From Blautia_A aquisgranensis (GTDB lineage: Bacteria > Bacillota > Clostridia > Lachnospirales > Lachnospiraceae), in NCBI RefSeq assembly GCF_040096615.1, contig NZ_JBBMEJ010000016.1, positions 28,955 through 92,954 on the forward strand: a DNA stretch of 64,000 nt, written 5' to 3'. Positions within the stretch are counted from its first letter, which is position 1. Each line of letters opens with the position of its first letter. The translations under genes and the position numbers were made by a program. Below the pieces are notes generated by a model. That model made no database searches, had not been told where the DNA came from, and saw only the letters and a list, made by a program, of their open reading frames with translations. Below are positions 42,918 through 51,567 of this stretch, in pieces.

Positions 42918-44079
42918 ATTTTTTTACCTTTTCCATATATGAAATTCTTCCTGTTTTTTCCAGATATTGCAAATATAATTCAAATATTTCCGGATCTGTA
43001 TCAAATGCCTCCTCGTATTTCAGGCATCGGTTCATCATTCGTGTATATTCTGCAAATGTCTTTTCCAGCTGAACGTAATCTTCATTTTTCAGCAGATTCT
43101 GAATATAACTCTGTTTTTTTCTGTATGCTGCCGAACACTCACATTTTGCCCCGCAAAATTTCACATAATCCCAGCACTGCTCAAAATATTTCCGGTAATT
43201 CAAACCGAATTTCCTGCGTCTTACTACTCTCTTTCTGTCTGCTGCAAACTTCTTCAGCTCCTTTGACTGCTGCATAAATTCTTCACACGGAATCAATGCA
43301 CTGCATACTGACATGGAATCAGGAACATATTTCTCCGGTGACTTGTTTCTGTACTTCTTTCCATATGCAGTAACAAGATATTTCTCCACATCCTCCGGAA
43401 TGCTGAATCGTTCTCCTTCCAGCTCGATCTCCTGCGTTCTTTCAAAAACAGAAGCAGAAAAATAAAGGTTCATTTCAAAGTAACGGATCACATAAGTTCT
43501 GACATTTTCCTGTGGCTGGTGGAGCAGATCCCGGAATATACTTTTTCCAAGCCATCCTCTTCCGCAAAGTGACAGAAAACGTACCATCCATATGCAGGCA
43601 AGTTCTCTTCTGTTTCTCCATGTTCCTTTTTTTCCATATATTCTTTTCCAGCCTTCTTCTCTCATACGGTTCCAATGATATTTTAATTTGGGACCATATT
43701 CACATTGCAATGGCAAAATAGTGACCGAAATCCCCGGATACCTGTATTTTCCATACTCATCCATTCTGTAAAGTAATGTATCCTTATCTGTATACCGGAG
43801 AAAAAATCCAGGAAAGCGACTGTTATTTTCCATAGATTCCAGAGTTCTTCTAAGTTCCGGCTCTTCTTCGAAGATATTTTTGAATCTTTCCATATCTCCG
43901 GTTTTCATATATACAACGCCAGCACTCGGATTCTGAGGAAAAGGTCGCTTCATTACCGCACAAAAAGTAAGATACGGCGATAGAAAATATGGGATCTTGT
44001 TTTTTTTGCATATAATATCTATTTCTTTAAGAAGTTCCAATATTTTCTGCTGTTCTCTGTTCAACACACTTTGCCTCAT
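42910..44079 (-). CDS. Degenerate LicD-like protein lacking the catalytic aspartates
   Basis: 389 residues. The N-terminus (EQQKILELLKEIDIICKKNKIPYFLSPYLTF) aligns with the start of the neighbouring LicD protein. The segment that should read GGTLIG...IPWDDDVDIY instead reads FCAVMKRPFPQNPSAGVVYMKTG (two adjoining parts, about 39-61), with none of the Asp residues. The remainder is basic and helical with many Cys, Arg and Lys. It may be an inactive partner or regulator of the intact LicD enzyme encoded 18 bases upstream. The function is inferred only from position. Confidence 0.7.
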   Translation of the reverse strand: MRQSVLNREQQKILELLKEIDIICKKNKIPYFLSPYLTFCAVMKRPFPQNPSAGVVYMKTGDMERFKNIFEEEPELRRTLESMENNSRFPGFFLRYTDKDTLLYRMDEYGKYRYPGISVTILPLQCEYGPKLKYHWNRMREEGWKRIYGKKGTWRNRRELACIWMVRFLSLCGRGWLGKSIFRDLLHQPQENVRTYVIRYFEMNLYFSASVFERTQEIELEGERFSIPEDVEKYLVTAYGKKYRNKSPEKYVPDSMSVCSALIPCEEFMQQSKELKKFAADRKRVVRRRKFGLNYRKYFEQCWDYVKFCGAKCECSAAYRKKQSYIQNLLKNEDYVQLEKTFAEYTRMMNRCLKYEEAFDTDPEIFELYLQYLEKTGRISYMEKVKKYV

Positions 44080-44097
44080 TTCTATTGATTTTTGCGG

Positions 44098-46377
44098 TTA
44101 TATAAGCTGCTTCAGAAGTGCCTGAAGTTCTTTTTGTCCTTTATATTTATCCAGCCAGACATTCATAAACTCTGACACATCTGCCTTTTTTGCAAAAAAC
44201 CTGATTCTCCTGCTTCCCTCGTACATATCTTCAAGAAAAATTCTGGAAAGTTCTCTTTTTATATAAGGCTGCTGTACATATTCCAGTGCTTTGAAATAAT
44301 TCTCAAAAGCTTGTACTGTCTGCCCCTGTTTTCTACGTACATCACCAAGGAGTTTATACGCTTCTCCCTTCCACTGTTTATGAACCAGGAGACTTCTGAG
44401 CTCCTCTGCCAGATATTCCAGTTCGCTCTCTTCTTCTGTACATAACAGTCTGGTTCTGCACTCAGCCAGTGCTTTGGGATACCCGAATCTTCTCCATCCA
44501 AAAGTAAGCGCCTCTCTGTAAAATTTCTCACCGGAAGCTTCTCTCTTCACTATCTTATTGGAAATGCCTGTTTTTTTGTAAAGCTCATCCATCAGTGCTT
44601 CCAGTTCTGTACGCTTCTGTGCACAGGCTACTTTAGCCATATAAAAAGCCGCATCTATTTCCTCATCTTCCGGCATCAGTCTGCTCCACAGTCCCATCAT
44701 GGAAAAAGCCTCTGCATTTCTGTGCCTTTCCAGAAGTTCCCTGCACTTCTTTATTGTCTGTTCTTTCTTTTCTCCGAAAAATTTATCAAGTTCAAGCTGT
44801 ACAATTCCATTGGCAGTCTTCTCTCTGGCCTGTACATAACAGCCCACGGCTTCGTCTGTAAGACCCCTTTCCCAGAGAATGTCTCCTTTATACTTGATAA
44901 AATATCCATCCTCCGGAAAAATTTTCATACAATGTAAAAAGAAATTTTCTGCTTCCGAAAATTTACCCGTTTTCTTTGCATAAGCTGCCACAAAACGACA
45001 TTTAAACTTCAGAAATCCAGGTGCATCCGGATATTTATTAAGAAGATCATCTACAATCTCTTCTGCTTCTTTCATTTCATGAAATTCATAATGGCCTGCA
45101 GCTTTTCGAAACAAACGGATATCTTCCATTGTCTGTTTCATTTCTGAAGTAAGATGATCCAGCTTTTTTCGCACTTCATACATACGATATGCTTTTGCAA
45201 CCCGCTCTGTATAAATCAGTGTAAGCATAGCCGCCTGAAAAACAGTATCTTCCGTCCTGATCAGCGTCGGATAATAAAACGGTCTGATCCCCTTATAATC
45301 CTCACGTCCAATAAATTCCGGGCTGAGCTGTACCCGATAATAATCTTCAAAAATTCTGTTTAATATATCATATCGTTTCTCTTTCAAAAGAGTTTCCAGA
45401 GATTTTTCCGACCGTAAAATTCTCGCTTCCAGATCTTTAGCCGTCACCTCTGCTTTGATCCGGTTACGTTTCATGTCCAGTTTGTGCTCTTTCTTCGCAT
45501 TCATAAGACAGTAAAATTTGCGAAATGACATCTGCCTTCGTATACGTCCTTTATCGATTCTCGGCATATACTCATCTCTGATCTCCTGATAGGACACATC
45601 CGGTACATAAACAGACTCATGGGACTCCCTATCCCCATGAGGCGGTATATACGACCATTCATCTCCGTAATGCCAGATCAGATAATCACTGGTCCTGTGC
45701 GGAACCATGACTTTGTCCCCTTCAAAGTTCATGTATTTCACAGGAAACATCATATCTTTGTCAAAAAGAAACGGACAGCCTCCCCAGCGCATGGCATATC
45801 GGTTGCATTCTTCCTCTTTATAAGAAAACATGATTTTTTCCAGTTTTTTAAGTGTTCTGTCTTTTCCCAAAAATTTATAACGAAAAAGCCAATACAGATA
45901 CTGAAAAACAGGTATCTCCCATCTTGCCCCTACAACCATGCTGATATTAAGAAGATCTGTATAGATCATCATATGTGTTCGATACTTTTCATACTCGCGG
46001 TCATCATCTGGAATCGGATCCAGCGTCAGCACATCTATGATCTCACCGGCCTTATCATCTCCGATGATCTGATGTTTATGGATTGAACAGCTGTCTGTAC
46101 TGCCATAGCGTGGAAATCCATTTGTATACGTACGGTCCACATCAGAACAGTAAATTGCCCGGTTAGATGGCATTTCCGTCTTACAGATATCCACAAATCT
46201 GTCCCAGTCACTTTTGGGCATATAAATATCTACATCATCGTCCCACGGAATAAAACCCTCATTTCGAAGAACACCGATCAGTGTTCCTCCCGCCATCACG
46301 TATCTAAGATTATGCTTTTTGCAGATCGCATCTACCTCCCGGAAAAGCTGCAAAAGAAGCTCCTGTTTTTCTGTCAT
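44098..46377 (-). CDS. LicD family phosphotransferase with C-terminal TPR-like repeats
   Basis: 759 residues. The LicD/FKTN nucleotidyltransferase-fold domain (about 1-270) has the intact motif AGGTLIGVLRNEGFIPWDDDVDIY with Asp46-48 and Asp50. LicD proteins transfer phosphorylated alcohols such as phosphocholine from CDP donors to glycans; eukaryotic fukutin does the same with ribitol phosphate. From about 340 to 759 the chain is helical and repeat-like (for example the segment with YFIKYKGDILWERGLTDEAVGCYVQ), consistent with TPR units that may organise a complex. The cytidylyltransferase gene lies three bases upstream, a natural donor supplier. Confidence 0.85.
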   Translation of the reverse strand: MTEKQELLLQLFREVDAICKKHNLRYVMAGGTLIGVLRNEGFIPWDDDVDIYMPKSDWDRFVDICKTEMPSNRAIYCSDVDRTYTNGFPRYGSTDSCSIHKHQIIGDDKAGEIIDVLTLDPIPDDDREYEKYRTHMMIYTDLLNISMVVGARWEIPVFQYLYWLFRYKFLGKDRTLKKLEKIMFSYKEEECNRYAMRWGGCPFLFDKDMMFPVKYMNFEGDKVMVPHRTSDYLIWHYGDEWSYIPPHGDRESHESVYVPDVSYQEIRDEYMPRIDKGRIRRQMSFRKFYCLMNAKKEHKLDMKRNRIKAEVTAKDLEARILRSEKSLETLLKEKRYDILNRIFEDYYRVQLSPEFIGREDYKGIRPFYYPTLIRTEDTVFQAAMLTLIYTERVAKAYRMYEVRKKLDHLTSEMKQTMEDIRLFRKAAGHYEFHEMKEAEEIVDDLLNKYPDAPGFLKFKCRFVAAYAKKTGKFSEAENFFLHCMKIFPEDGYFIKYKGDILWERGLTDEAVGCYVQAREKTANGIVQLELDKFFGEKKEQTIKKCRELLERHRNAEAFSMMGLWSRLMPEDEEIDAAFYMAKVACAQKRTELEALMDELYKKTGISNKIVKREASGEKFYREALTFGWRRFGYPKALAECRTRLLCTEEESELEYLAEELRSLLVHKQWKGEAYKLLGDVRRKQGQTVQAFENYFKALEYVQQPYIKRELSRIFLEDMYEGSRRIRFFAKKADVSEFMNVWLDKYKGQKELQALLKQLI

Positions 46378-46380
46378 CTG

Positions 46381-47682
46381 TCAACCTCTTTGATCAATAA
46401 TATTCAAAAGTTCAGCCAGGGTTTCTGATTCCTCATAAAAAAGTCTCGTACATTCCGTACGTTTATCACGTATCATGATCGTCAGCTCCTGAAGAAGATA
46501 CCGCAATCCATTTCCCTCAAAATTAAAGCTGTATCTCTTCAGAAATTCCTGACCTTCCACCTTTGCCTCAAAATAGCCCGTATTCCACCAGTCATTAGGC
46601 ACAGTGATACGTCCCTTGCTTCCAATGACCACAAGCTCGTTTTCCACGTCCACAGTTGTTCCGATTTCTATTGTAGCAAGTGCTCCCGGATAATTTACTG
46701 TAATCATATCATAAATAAATTCTCCGCTGCTGCCCCTTACAGCATTGGTATTTACTTCATGATAACTCATTCCGAGCAGCTTGATACATGCACACAGCGC
46801 CTGGCTGACAGTTTCATTGAATGATTTTCCTCCCTCGAAATCATCCTGCGAGATCGCACACTTCACAGCCACCACATCACCAACAAGCTCGCCATGCGTC
46901 AGCCATACAAGCTGCGTAAAAGCCCGCAGATAAACAAGAGTAAGTCTTTCCACAAGAATCACTCCCTGCTTCTTAGCCAGTGCAAATAACGCTTTCTGCT
47001 CCCCAGTATCCAGCGTCATTGGTGTATCGCTAATCACATGCTTTCCATTCTGAATCGCCTGTCTTATATAAAAAGCTCTGTTCTTCATACCTGATTTAAT
47101 ATAAACAATATCCAGGTTATTCAAAAACTGCTCATAGTCTGTTCCATAAGAATCCAGTTCATATCTGTCACAAAATTCTCTGGCAACAAAAATATCTTCA
47201 GAATAAACACTTTCTACATGAAGTCCGCTTACGAATTTCGATTCCTGAACCATCCCGTTATCTTCTGTATCATCGGTTACGACACCGATGCTGTAGATCG
47301 TTCCCTCACTTCTCAGCTTCGTACTGGAAATATTCTTGGTACGCTCCAGATACACAACATCACAGTAGTTTTTGAGATAGTCGAATTTACCCTTCCAGTC
47401 GGATCCCAGAACCAGAAGATCAATATTATATTTGATAACATCACTGATCTTCTGCCCCTGATATTCCTCTACAATAATTTCATCAGCAAAACCTGTTTTC
47501 CGCACATTCTCAATTCGTTTCAGCAGACTGTCCTTGACATTCAGTTTCCCTCTTTCAATGTCATAACTCTCACTGGTGACTCCTACAATCAGATAATCGC
47601 CCAGCTCTCTTGCCCTTTTCAGAATATTATAGTGGCCCTGATGAAACAGATCGAACGTGCCATAAGTAATGACTTTCTTCAT
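46381..47682 (-). CDS. Glycerol-3-phosphate-cytidylyltransferase-like domain fused to a Gfo/Idh/MocA-like domain
   Basis: 433 residues. Residues 1-124 are a TagD/GCT-type cytidylyltransferase: YGTFDLFHQGHYNIL with HxGH at 14-17, and the closing KNISSTKLR. Residues about 130-433 resemble a Gfo/Idh/MocA oxidoreductase in order and length: a Rossmann-like half (YEQFLNNLDIVYI...AIQNGKHVISDTP) and a beta-sheet half. The glycine dinucleotide motif is weak, and the usual EKP lysine motif reads DTP, so the second domain may not be catalytic. It should make a CDP-alcohol for the LicD protein. This fusion is not a standard TagD or TarI/TarJ arrangement. Confidence 0.82.
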   Translation of the reverse strand: MKKVITYGTFDLFHQGHYNILKRARELGDYLIVGVTSESYDIERGKLNVKDSLLKRIENVRKTGFADEIIVEEYQGQKISDVIKYNIDLLVLGSDWKGKFDYLKNYCDVVYLERTKNISSTKLRSEGTIYSIGVVTDDTEDNGMVQESKFVSGLHVESVYSEDIFVAREFCDRYELDSYGTDYEQFLNNLDIVYIKSGMKNRAFYIRQAIQNGKHVISDTPMTLDTGEQKALFALAKKQGVILVERLTLVYLRAFTQLVWLTHGELVGDVVAVKCAISQDDFEGGKSFNETVSQALCACIKLLGMSYHEVNTNAVRGSSGEFIYDMITVNYPGALATIEIGTTVDVENELVVIGSKGRITVPNDWWNTGYFEAKVEGQEFLKRYSFNFEGNGLRYLLQELTIMIRDKRTECTRLFYEESETLAELLNIIDQRG

Positions 47683-47702
47683 TATTTATCCTGCTCTTTC
47701 TG

Positions 47703-49049
47703 TTATTCCTTTTCCGTCTGCGTTTCCTCTTCTTCTTGTGGCGTTTCAAGCTCCAGCAATTCATCCAGCTCCTGCAGTTTCTCAAATGCCTGTGGAGATT
47801 CTGCATCTTCGCTGTCTGCCTCCATATCAAAATCCTCATCTACAAAAAACTCTTCCTTGTTCAGTTTCTCAAGAGGATCTTCTTTTTCCAATACAACTGC
47901 CACATTATCTTCAACCTTACGGGCATTCTCCTCTTCCTCCAGAGTCGCCGCAAGCTCTTCGATCGCTTTTTTTCTTTTTCGTATGATTTCGTAATGCTCA
48001 TCTTCATCATACTCGTCTTCCAGACCTTCATCCTGAACCTGTTTTTCTCTCTTGAAGAAAATAAAAATAAGCAAATTCAGCATTCCATTATAAATGAAAG
48101 ATACCGGTGCACTTCCAAGTACAAGTACAAAGATCCATGATACGCCAAACAGTACCCAGACATTCAGCATCTTCGGAATGCTCAGAAGAAGCAGGCCGTT
48201 CAGCACAATCATAATCGGATAATGGAAGAAATAAATTCCCATAGTATTTCTTCCGATAAAAGTAATCGGCAATTTTATATCCGGTATCAATGCAAGAAAT
48301 GTCAGTACCAGCACAAAAGACACCAGATACATCAGAAGGCGGATCAGCATTCCCGTAATATTATCCATTCCGCATAACTGATACGTATGATTTCCCCTGA
48401 AAATATCAATCGGAATATTATTCTCCATCATAAAATTAGGAATCGCATAGAGAAGCAGGCCCGAAATCGGAATCAGAACCCATTTCCCTTTAAATTTACG
48501 TACAACTTTTGTGTAATCACTCTTCCACAGATAGCCTGCCACAAAAAACGGAAAAAATACAACAATCCTTGAACTGGAAAGATATGTTGTAAATTCCGGC
48601 CTTGTTCCTGCCCATAACGCAAAAATAATACTTAACGGCACAATAAAACGCACCTTTCCAAGGGCCTCTATAGTCAGTCTGTAGATAAAAAGCGCAAGCA
48701 CATACCACATAACTGTTCCTGACGGGCGAAGAAGCTCATAGTCCATACTCCTTCCAAGCCAGACATAGGCATACCATGTCAGACTATATCCAAGAATATA
48801 AGGAATCAGCAGATTCTTCACATTTTTCAGCACATCCTGCGGCTTCTTGGACAGATATCCGGACATAAAAACAAAAGCAGGCATATGGAATATTGTGATC
48901 GCATACCACACATAACGTACGATCACATCAACCTTAACCAGCTGAAATGCAATTATATGATTAAATACAACCAGGAAAATCAGTAACACCTTAATATTAT
49001 CAACCAGATAGGAATACGGAACTCCCTGGCTATCTGTTTTCTGTTTCAT
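47703..49049 (-). CDS. Acyltransferase 3 family membrane protein with acidic C-terminal tail
   Basis: 448 residues. About ten membrane segments fill residues 15-335, beginning with DNIKVLLIFLVVFNHIIAF (the family His in NH) and IFHMPAFVFMSGYLSKK, typical of acyltransferase 3/OafA-like proteins that O-acetylate or succinylate surface sugars. The last 110 residues are cytoplasmic and very acidic, with runs of Glu and Asp and coiled-coil character (EELAATLEEEENARK). That tail is unusual for the family. It lies 20 bases before the cytidylyltransferase gene in the same transcript. Confidence 0.85.
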   Translation of the reverse strand: MKQKTDSQGVPYSYLVDNIKVLLIFLVVFNHIIAFQLVKVDVIVRYVWYAITIFHMPAFVFMSGYLSKKPQDVLKNVKNLLIPYILGYSLTWYAYVWLGRSMDYELLRPSGTVMWYVLALFIYRLTIEALGKVRFIVPLSIIFALWAGTRPEFTTYLSSSRIVVFFPFFVAGYLWKSDYTKVVRKFKGKWVLIPISGLLLYAIPNFMMENNIPIDIFRGNHTYQLCGMDNITGMLIRLLMYLVSFVLVLTFLALIPDIKLPITFIGRNTMGIYFFHYPIMIVLNGLLLLSIPKMLNVWVLFGVSWIFVLVLGSAPVSFIYNGMLNLLIFIFFKREKQVQDEGLEDEYDEDEHYEIIRKRKKAIEELAATLEEEENARKVEDNVAVVLEKEDPLEKLNKEEFFVDEDFDMEADSEDAESPQAFEKLQELDELLELETPQEEEETQTEKE

Positions 49050-49156
49050 CTGTTCTCACCTTGTAATAAAATTATGAATAAATAATAACATATATTTATG
49101 AACTTGGAAATAGAAAATTAACATTTACCAGGATTATTCTGTTTTTCCAGTTTTTT

Positions 49157-49900
49157 TCAACGATATTTCCAAATCCCATGGACAGCATAAGATACAAAGA
49201 AAAACAGGCTTTTTACATGTCCGTAGCCCATATACCGGTAGACCTGATAGGTCATAGCAGCGGATTTCAGCTTATTTCTGGACTTTCCGCCCTCGCTGAG
49301 CCTGCATTTCAGATACGGCTTGTTAATCCCCACTGCAAAGCCGCCTTTTCTGAGGATTCGAAGCCAGGTAATATAGTCCTCATGGCTTTCATCATGCTCC
49401 ATAGGAAAAGCAAGTGCAGTCTCTCTTCGCAGCAGAACGGAGGAACAGTTAATACTATTATGTTTCAAAAGATCACGATAGGTAATACGCTCCCCGACCG
49501 GAATATATTTCCCTGTCGTATGTCCGTCCGGCCTCATCAGTTCTCTTCCTGTGGAACAAATCACGCATCCTGTGATTTCCATAGTCTCGGTCTGCGCTGA
49601 AAGCTTTCCTTCTTCCCACCAGTCATCCGCATCCAGAAAAGCAACATATTTTCCCCTTGCTTCCTTTACACCGCGGTTCCTGGAACCTGCAGCTCCCAGG
49701 TTCTCATTATTGCGGATATATCGAATATTCCCACTGTCCATAAATTTCATCACAGCCAGCTCTGTTCCATCGGTTGAACAGTCGTCGATCACAAGAAGCT
49801 CTGTGGAAATCTTCTGCGCCAGAACAGATTCGATTGCTTTTCCTATATATTTCTCGCCATTGTATACAGGCATGATCACTGACACTAACGGCTTTTCCAT
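49157..49900 (-). CDS. Glycosyltransferase family 2 protein
   Basis: 247 residues, GT-A fold. PLVSVIMPVYNGEKYIGKAIESVL at the N-terminus binds the nucleotide sugar, and VAFLDADDWW supplies the DxD metal site (about residues 92-95). A C-terminal hydrophobic segment may touch the membrane. It adds a sugar to the lipid-linked glycan started by the upstream sugar transferase. It is separated from that gene by an intrinsic terminator, so its level may be lower or set by another promoter. Confidence 0.9.
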   Translation of the reverse strand: MEKPLVSVIMPVYNGEKYIGKAIESVLAQKISTELLVIDDCSTDGTELAVMKFMDSGNIRYIRNNENLGAAGSRNRGVKEARGKYVAFLDADDWWEEGKLSAQTETMEITGCVICSTGRELMRPDGHTTGKYIPVGERITYRDLLKHNSINCSSVLLRRETALAFPMEHDESHEDYITWLRILRKGGFAVGINKPYLKCRLSEGGKSRNKLKSAAMTYQVYRYMGYGHVKSLFFFVSYAVHGIWKYR

Positions 49901-49931
49901 AAAAAAACCTCCTTCTTACCTTACAAAAAAT

Positions 49932-49956
49932 GTGCATCAGATCCTGTCTGATGCAC
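49932..49956 (-). terminator. Intrinsic terminator inside the surface-glycan cluster
   Basis: GTGCATCAGA and TCTGATGCAC form a perfect 10-bp stem with a five-base loop. In the minus direction it is followed by ATTTTTTG. It lies just after the sugar transferase stop codon. Confidence 0.8.
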
Positions 49957-49976
49957 AGATTAGCGGGTTAAACTTC

Positions 49977-51353
49977 TTATTTATTATCCTGTGAATCCTT
50001 CAGCGCATTCTTCTGGTCATCATCCACGCCCTCGGATACTTCTTTCTGGAAAAAGATCTTCACTGTCATAAACAGGAGCTTGATATCCAGAAGAAATGAA
50101 TAATTCTCGATATAAAACAGGTCAAGTTTCAGCTTATCATACGGTGTTGTATTGTATTTACCGTACACCTGTGCATAACCGGTAAGTCCTGCCTTTACTT
50201 TCAGTCTGTAATGAAATTCCGGAATTTCCTGCTCGTATTCTTTCATTATCACATCACGCTCCGGACGGGGACCCACCAGCGACATATCTCCCATAAATAC
50301 ATTAAAAAGCTGCGGCAGCTCATCCAGATGCAGATTACGTAAAACATGTCCCACCGGTGTGATACGGGAATCATTCTTGGACGCAAGTCTTGCACCGTTT
50401 TTCTCAGAATCCACACACATACTGCGGAATTTACGGATCCGGAATTCTTTACCCTTATAGGTAAGACGGTCCTGGAGATAAAATACCGGGCCACCATCAT
50501 ATGCTTTCACCGCAATGGCGATGATCAGCATGATCGGAGAGGAAACAACGATTCCAATTCCTGAAATAATAATATCCATGACCCTCTTGGCAGCTCTCTG
50601 CTCCATGGAAAGTCCCTGATTTCTGCACATCAGAAGCGGGGTATCAAACAGATGAATCCTGTCTGTTCCCAGCAAAATGATATCCGAAATTTTCGGGCTC
50701 ATATAACAGCGGATTGAATGAGAAAAGCAGTATTTCAGATACCTGTTACGAATCTCGGACGGAAGATCCCATATGATCACACCTTCATAGTTCTCCATCA
50801 TGGCATGAATCTTCTCTTCACCTTCGCGAATATGAACCTTGCCGCTGATATCATATTTATCCTTGCGTGTATTCATCTTGTGAATTACATCACCCGGATC
50901 ACGGTCACCGTAAATCACCAGTAATCGTCTGGCTCCGTACAGTTTAGAATAAATATATCTGGAGCCCCATATCCATAAAATCGTTACAATGATCTGAACC
51001 AGTGTCATCTCTACAATTGGTCCTGCATCAAGAAACCATCGGTTGATCAGTGTAATCTGAAAATATGTCACTACATTCGTACATATAGTGGCCAGAGTCA
51101 TTGAATAAAAAACATCAATTCGTTTCAGATATCCTACCTTCAGTCCGCCATATAGCTTGGCAAACAGCAGATAGAGCAACGCATAAATCAAAATCAGAAC
51201 CCAGTTACCTTTTCGCCAGAACGGTTTCGAAATCAGTCCTCTGTAAAAATCATACCATACATAAGCAAAGATTGCGGACTGTGCGATCACGATCAGACTT
51301 GCAAGGCAAAATACCACAAATCTCTTATAGTCTTCTCTTTTACTTCTGTTCAC
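49977..51353 (-). CDS. Polyprenyl-phosphate glycosyl-1-phosphate transferase (initiating sugar transferase)
   Basis: 458 residues from a GTG at 51353 with GGGAG eight bases upstream. An alternative GTG at 51419 overlaps the promoter and is rejected. The N-terminal part has about four membrane spans and a flavodoxin-like soluble region. The C-terminal catalytic domain (about 255-440) starts with a fifth span: AKRVMDIIISGIGIVVSSPIM, then KFRSM, and LHLDELPQLFNVFMGDMSLVGPRPE. It transfers a sugar-1-phosphate to undecaprenyl phosphate to start an exopolysaccharide or teichoic-like glycan. First gene of the cluster. Confidence 0.93.
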   Translation of the reverse strand: MNRSKREDYKRFVVFCLASLIVIAQSAIFAYVWYDFYRGLISKPFWRKGNWVLILIYALLYLLFAKLYGGLKVGYLKRIDVFYSMTLATICTNVVTYFQITLINRWFLDAGPIVEMTLVQIIVTILWIWGSRYIYSKLYGARRLLVIYGDRDPGDVIHKMNTRKDKYDISGKVHIREGEEKIHAMMENYEGVIIWDLPSEIRNRYLKYCFSHSIRCYMSPKISDIILLGTDRIHLFDTPLLMCRNQGLSMEQRAAKRVMDIIISGIGIVVSSPIMLIIAIAVKAYDGGPVFYLQDRLTYKGKEFRIRKFRSMCVDSEKNGARLASKNDSRITPVGHVLRNLHLDELPQLFNVFMGDMSLVGPRPERDVIMKEYEQEIPEFHYRLKVKAGLTGYAQVYGKYNTTPYDKLKLDLFYIENYSFLLDIKLLFMTVKIFFQKEVSEGVDDDQKNALKDSQDNK

Positions 51354-51395
51354 AGATTTTTCTCCCTTCCTTGAGGAGTAAATATTAGCCTTATC

Positions 51396-51424
51396 ATTAT
51401 AGCCAATATGAGCACCCACGTCCA
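51396..51424 (-). promoter_or_regulatory. Promoter of the surface-glycan cluster
   Basis: On the minus strand TGGACG (51424-51419), a 17-base spacer and TATAAT (51401-51396). Confidence 0.65.
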
Positions 51425-51482
51425 GCGATTCCTCTGATTTTTGTCCTGTTATTTTCTGGTATTACCCAGATTCTTTCCACTT

Positions 51483-51523
51483 CATCAGAAAGACCCTGGA
51501 TATTTTCCAGGGTCTTTCTGATG
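51483..51523. repeat. Perfect 17-bp inverted repeat between ugpB and the glycan cluster
   Basis: CATCAGAAAGACCCTGG and its exact complement flank a seven-base loop. A T-rich run follows on the plus strand only. It can form a very stable hairpin on either strand and may protect or end the ugpB message. Confidence 0.75.
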
Positions 51524-51567
51524 TTTCTTTTTATTTTTCTTTTTCAAATTTACGCGTTTTTTCTGTT

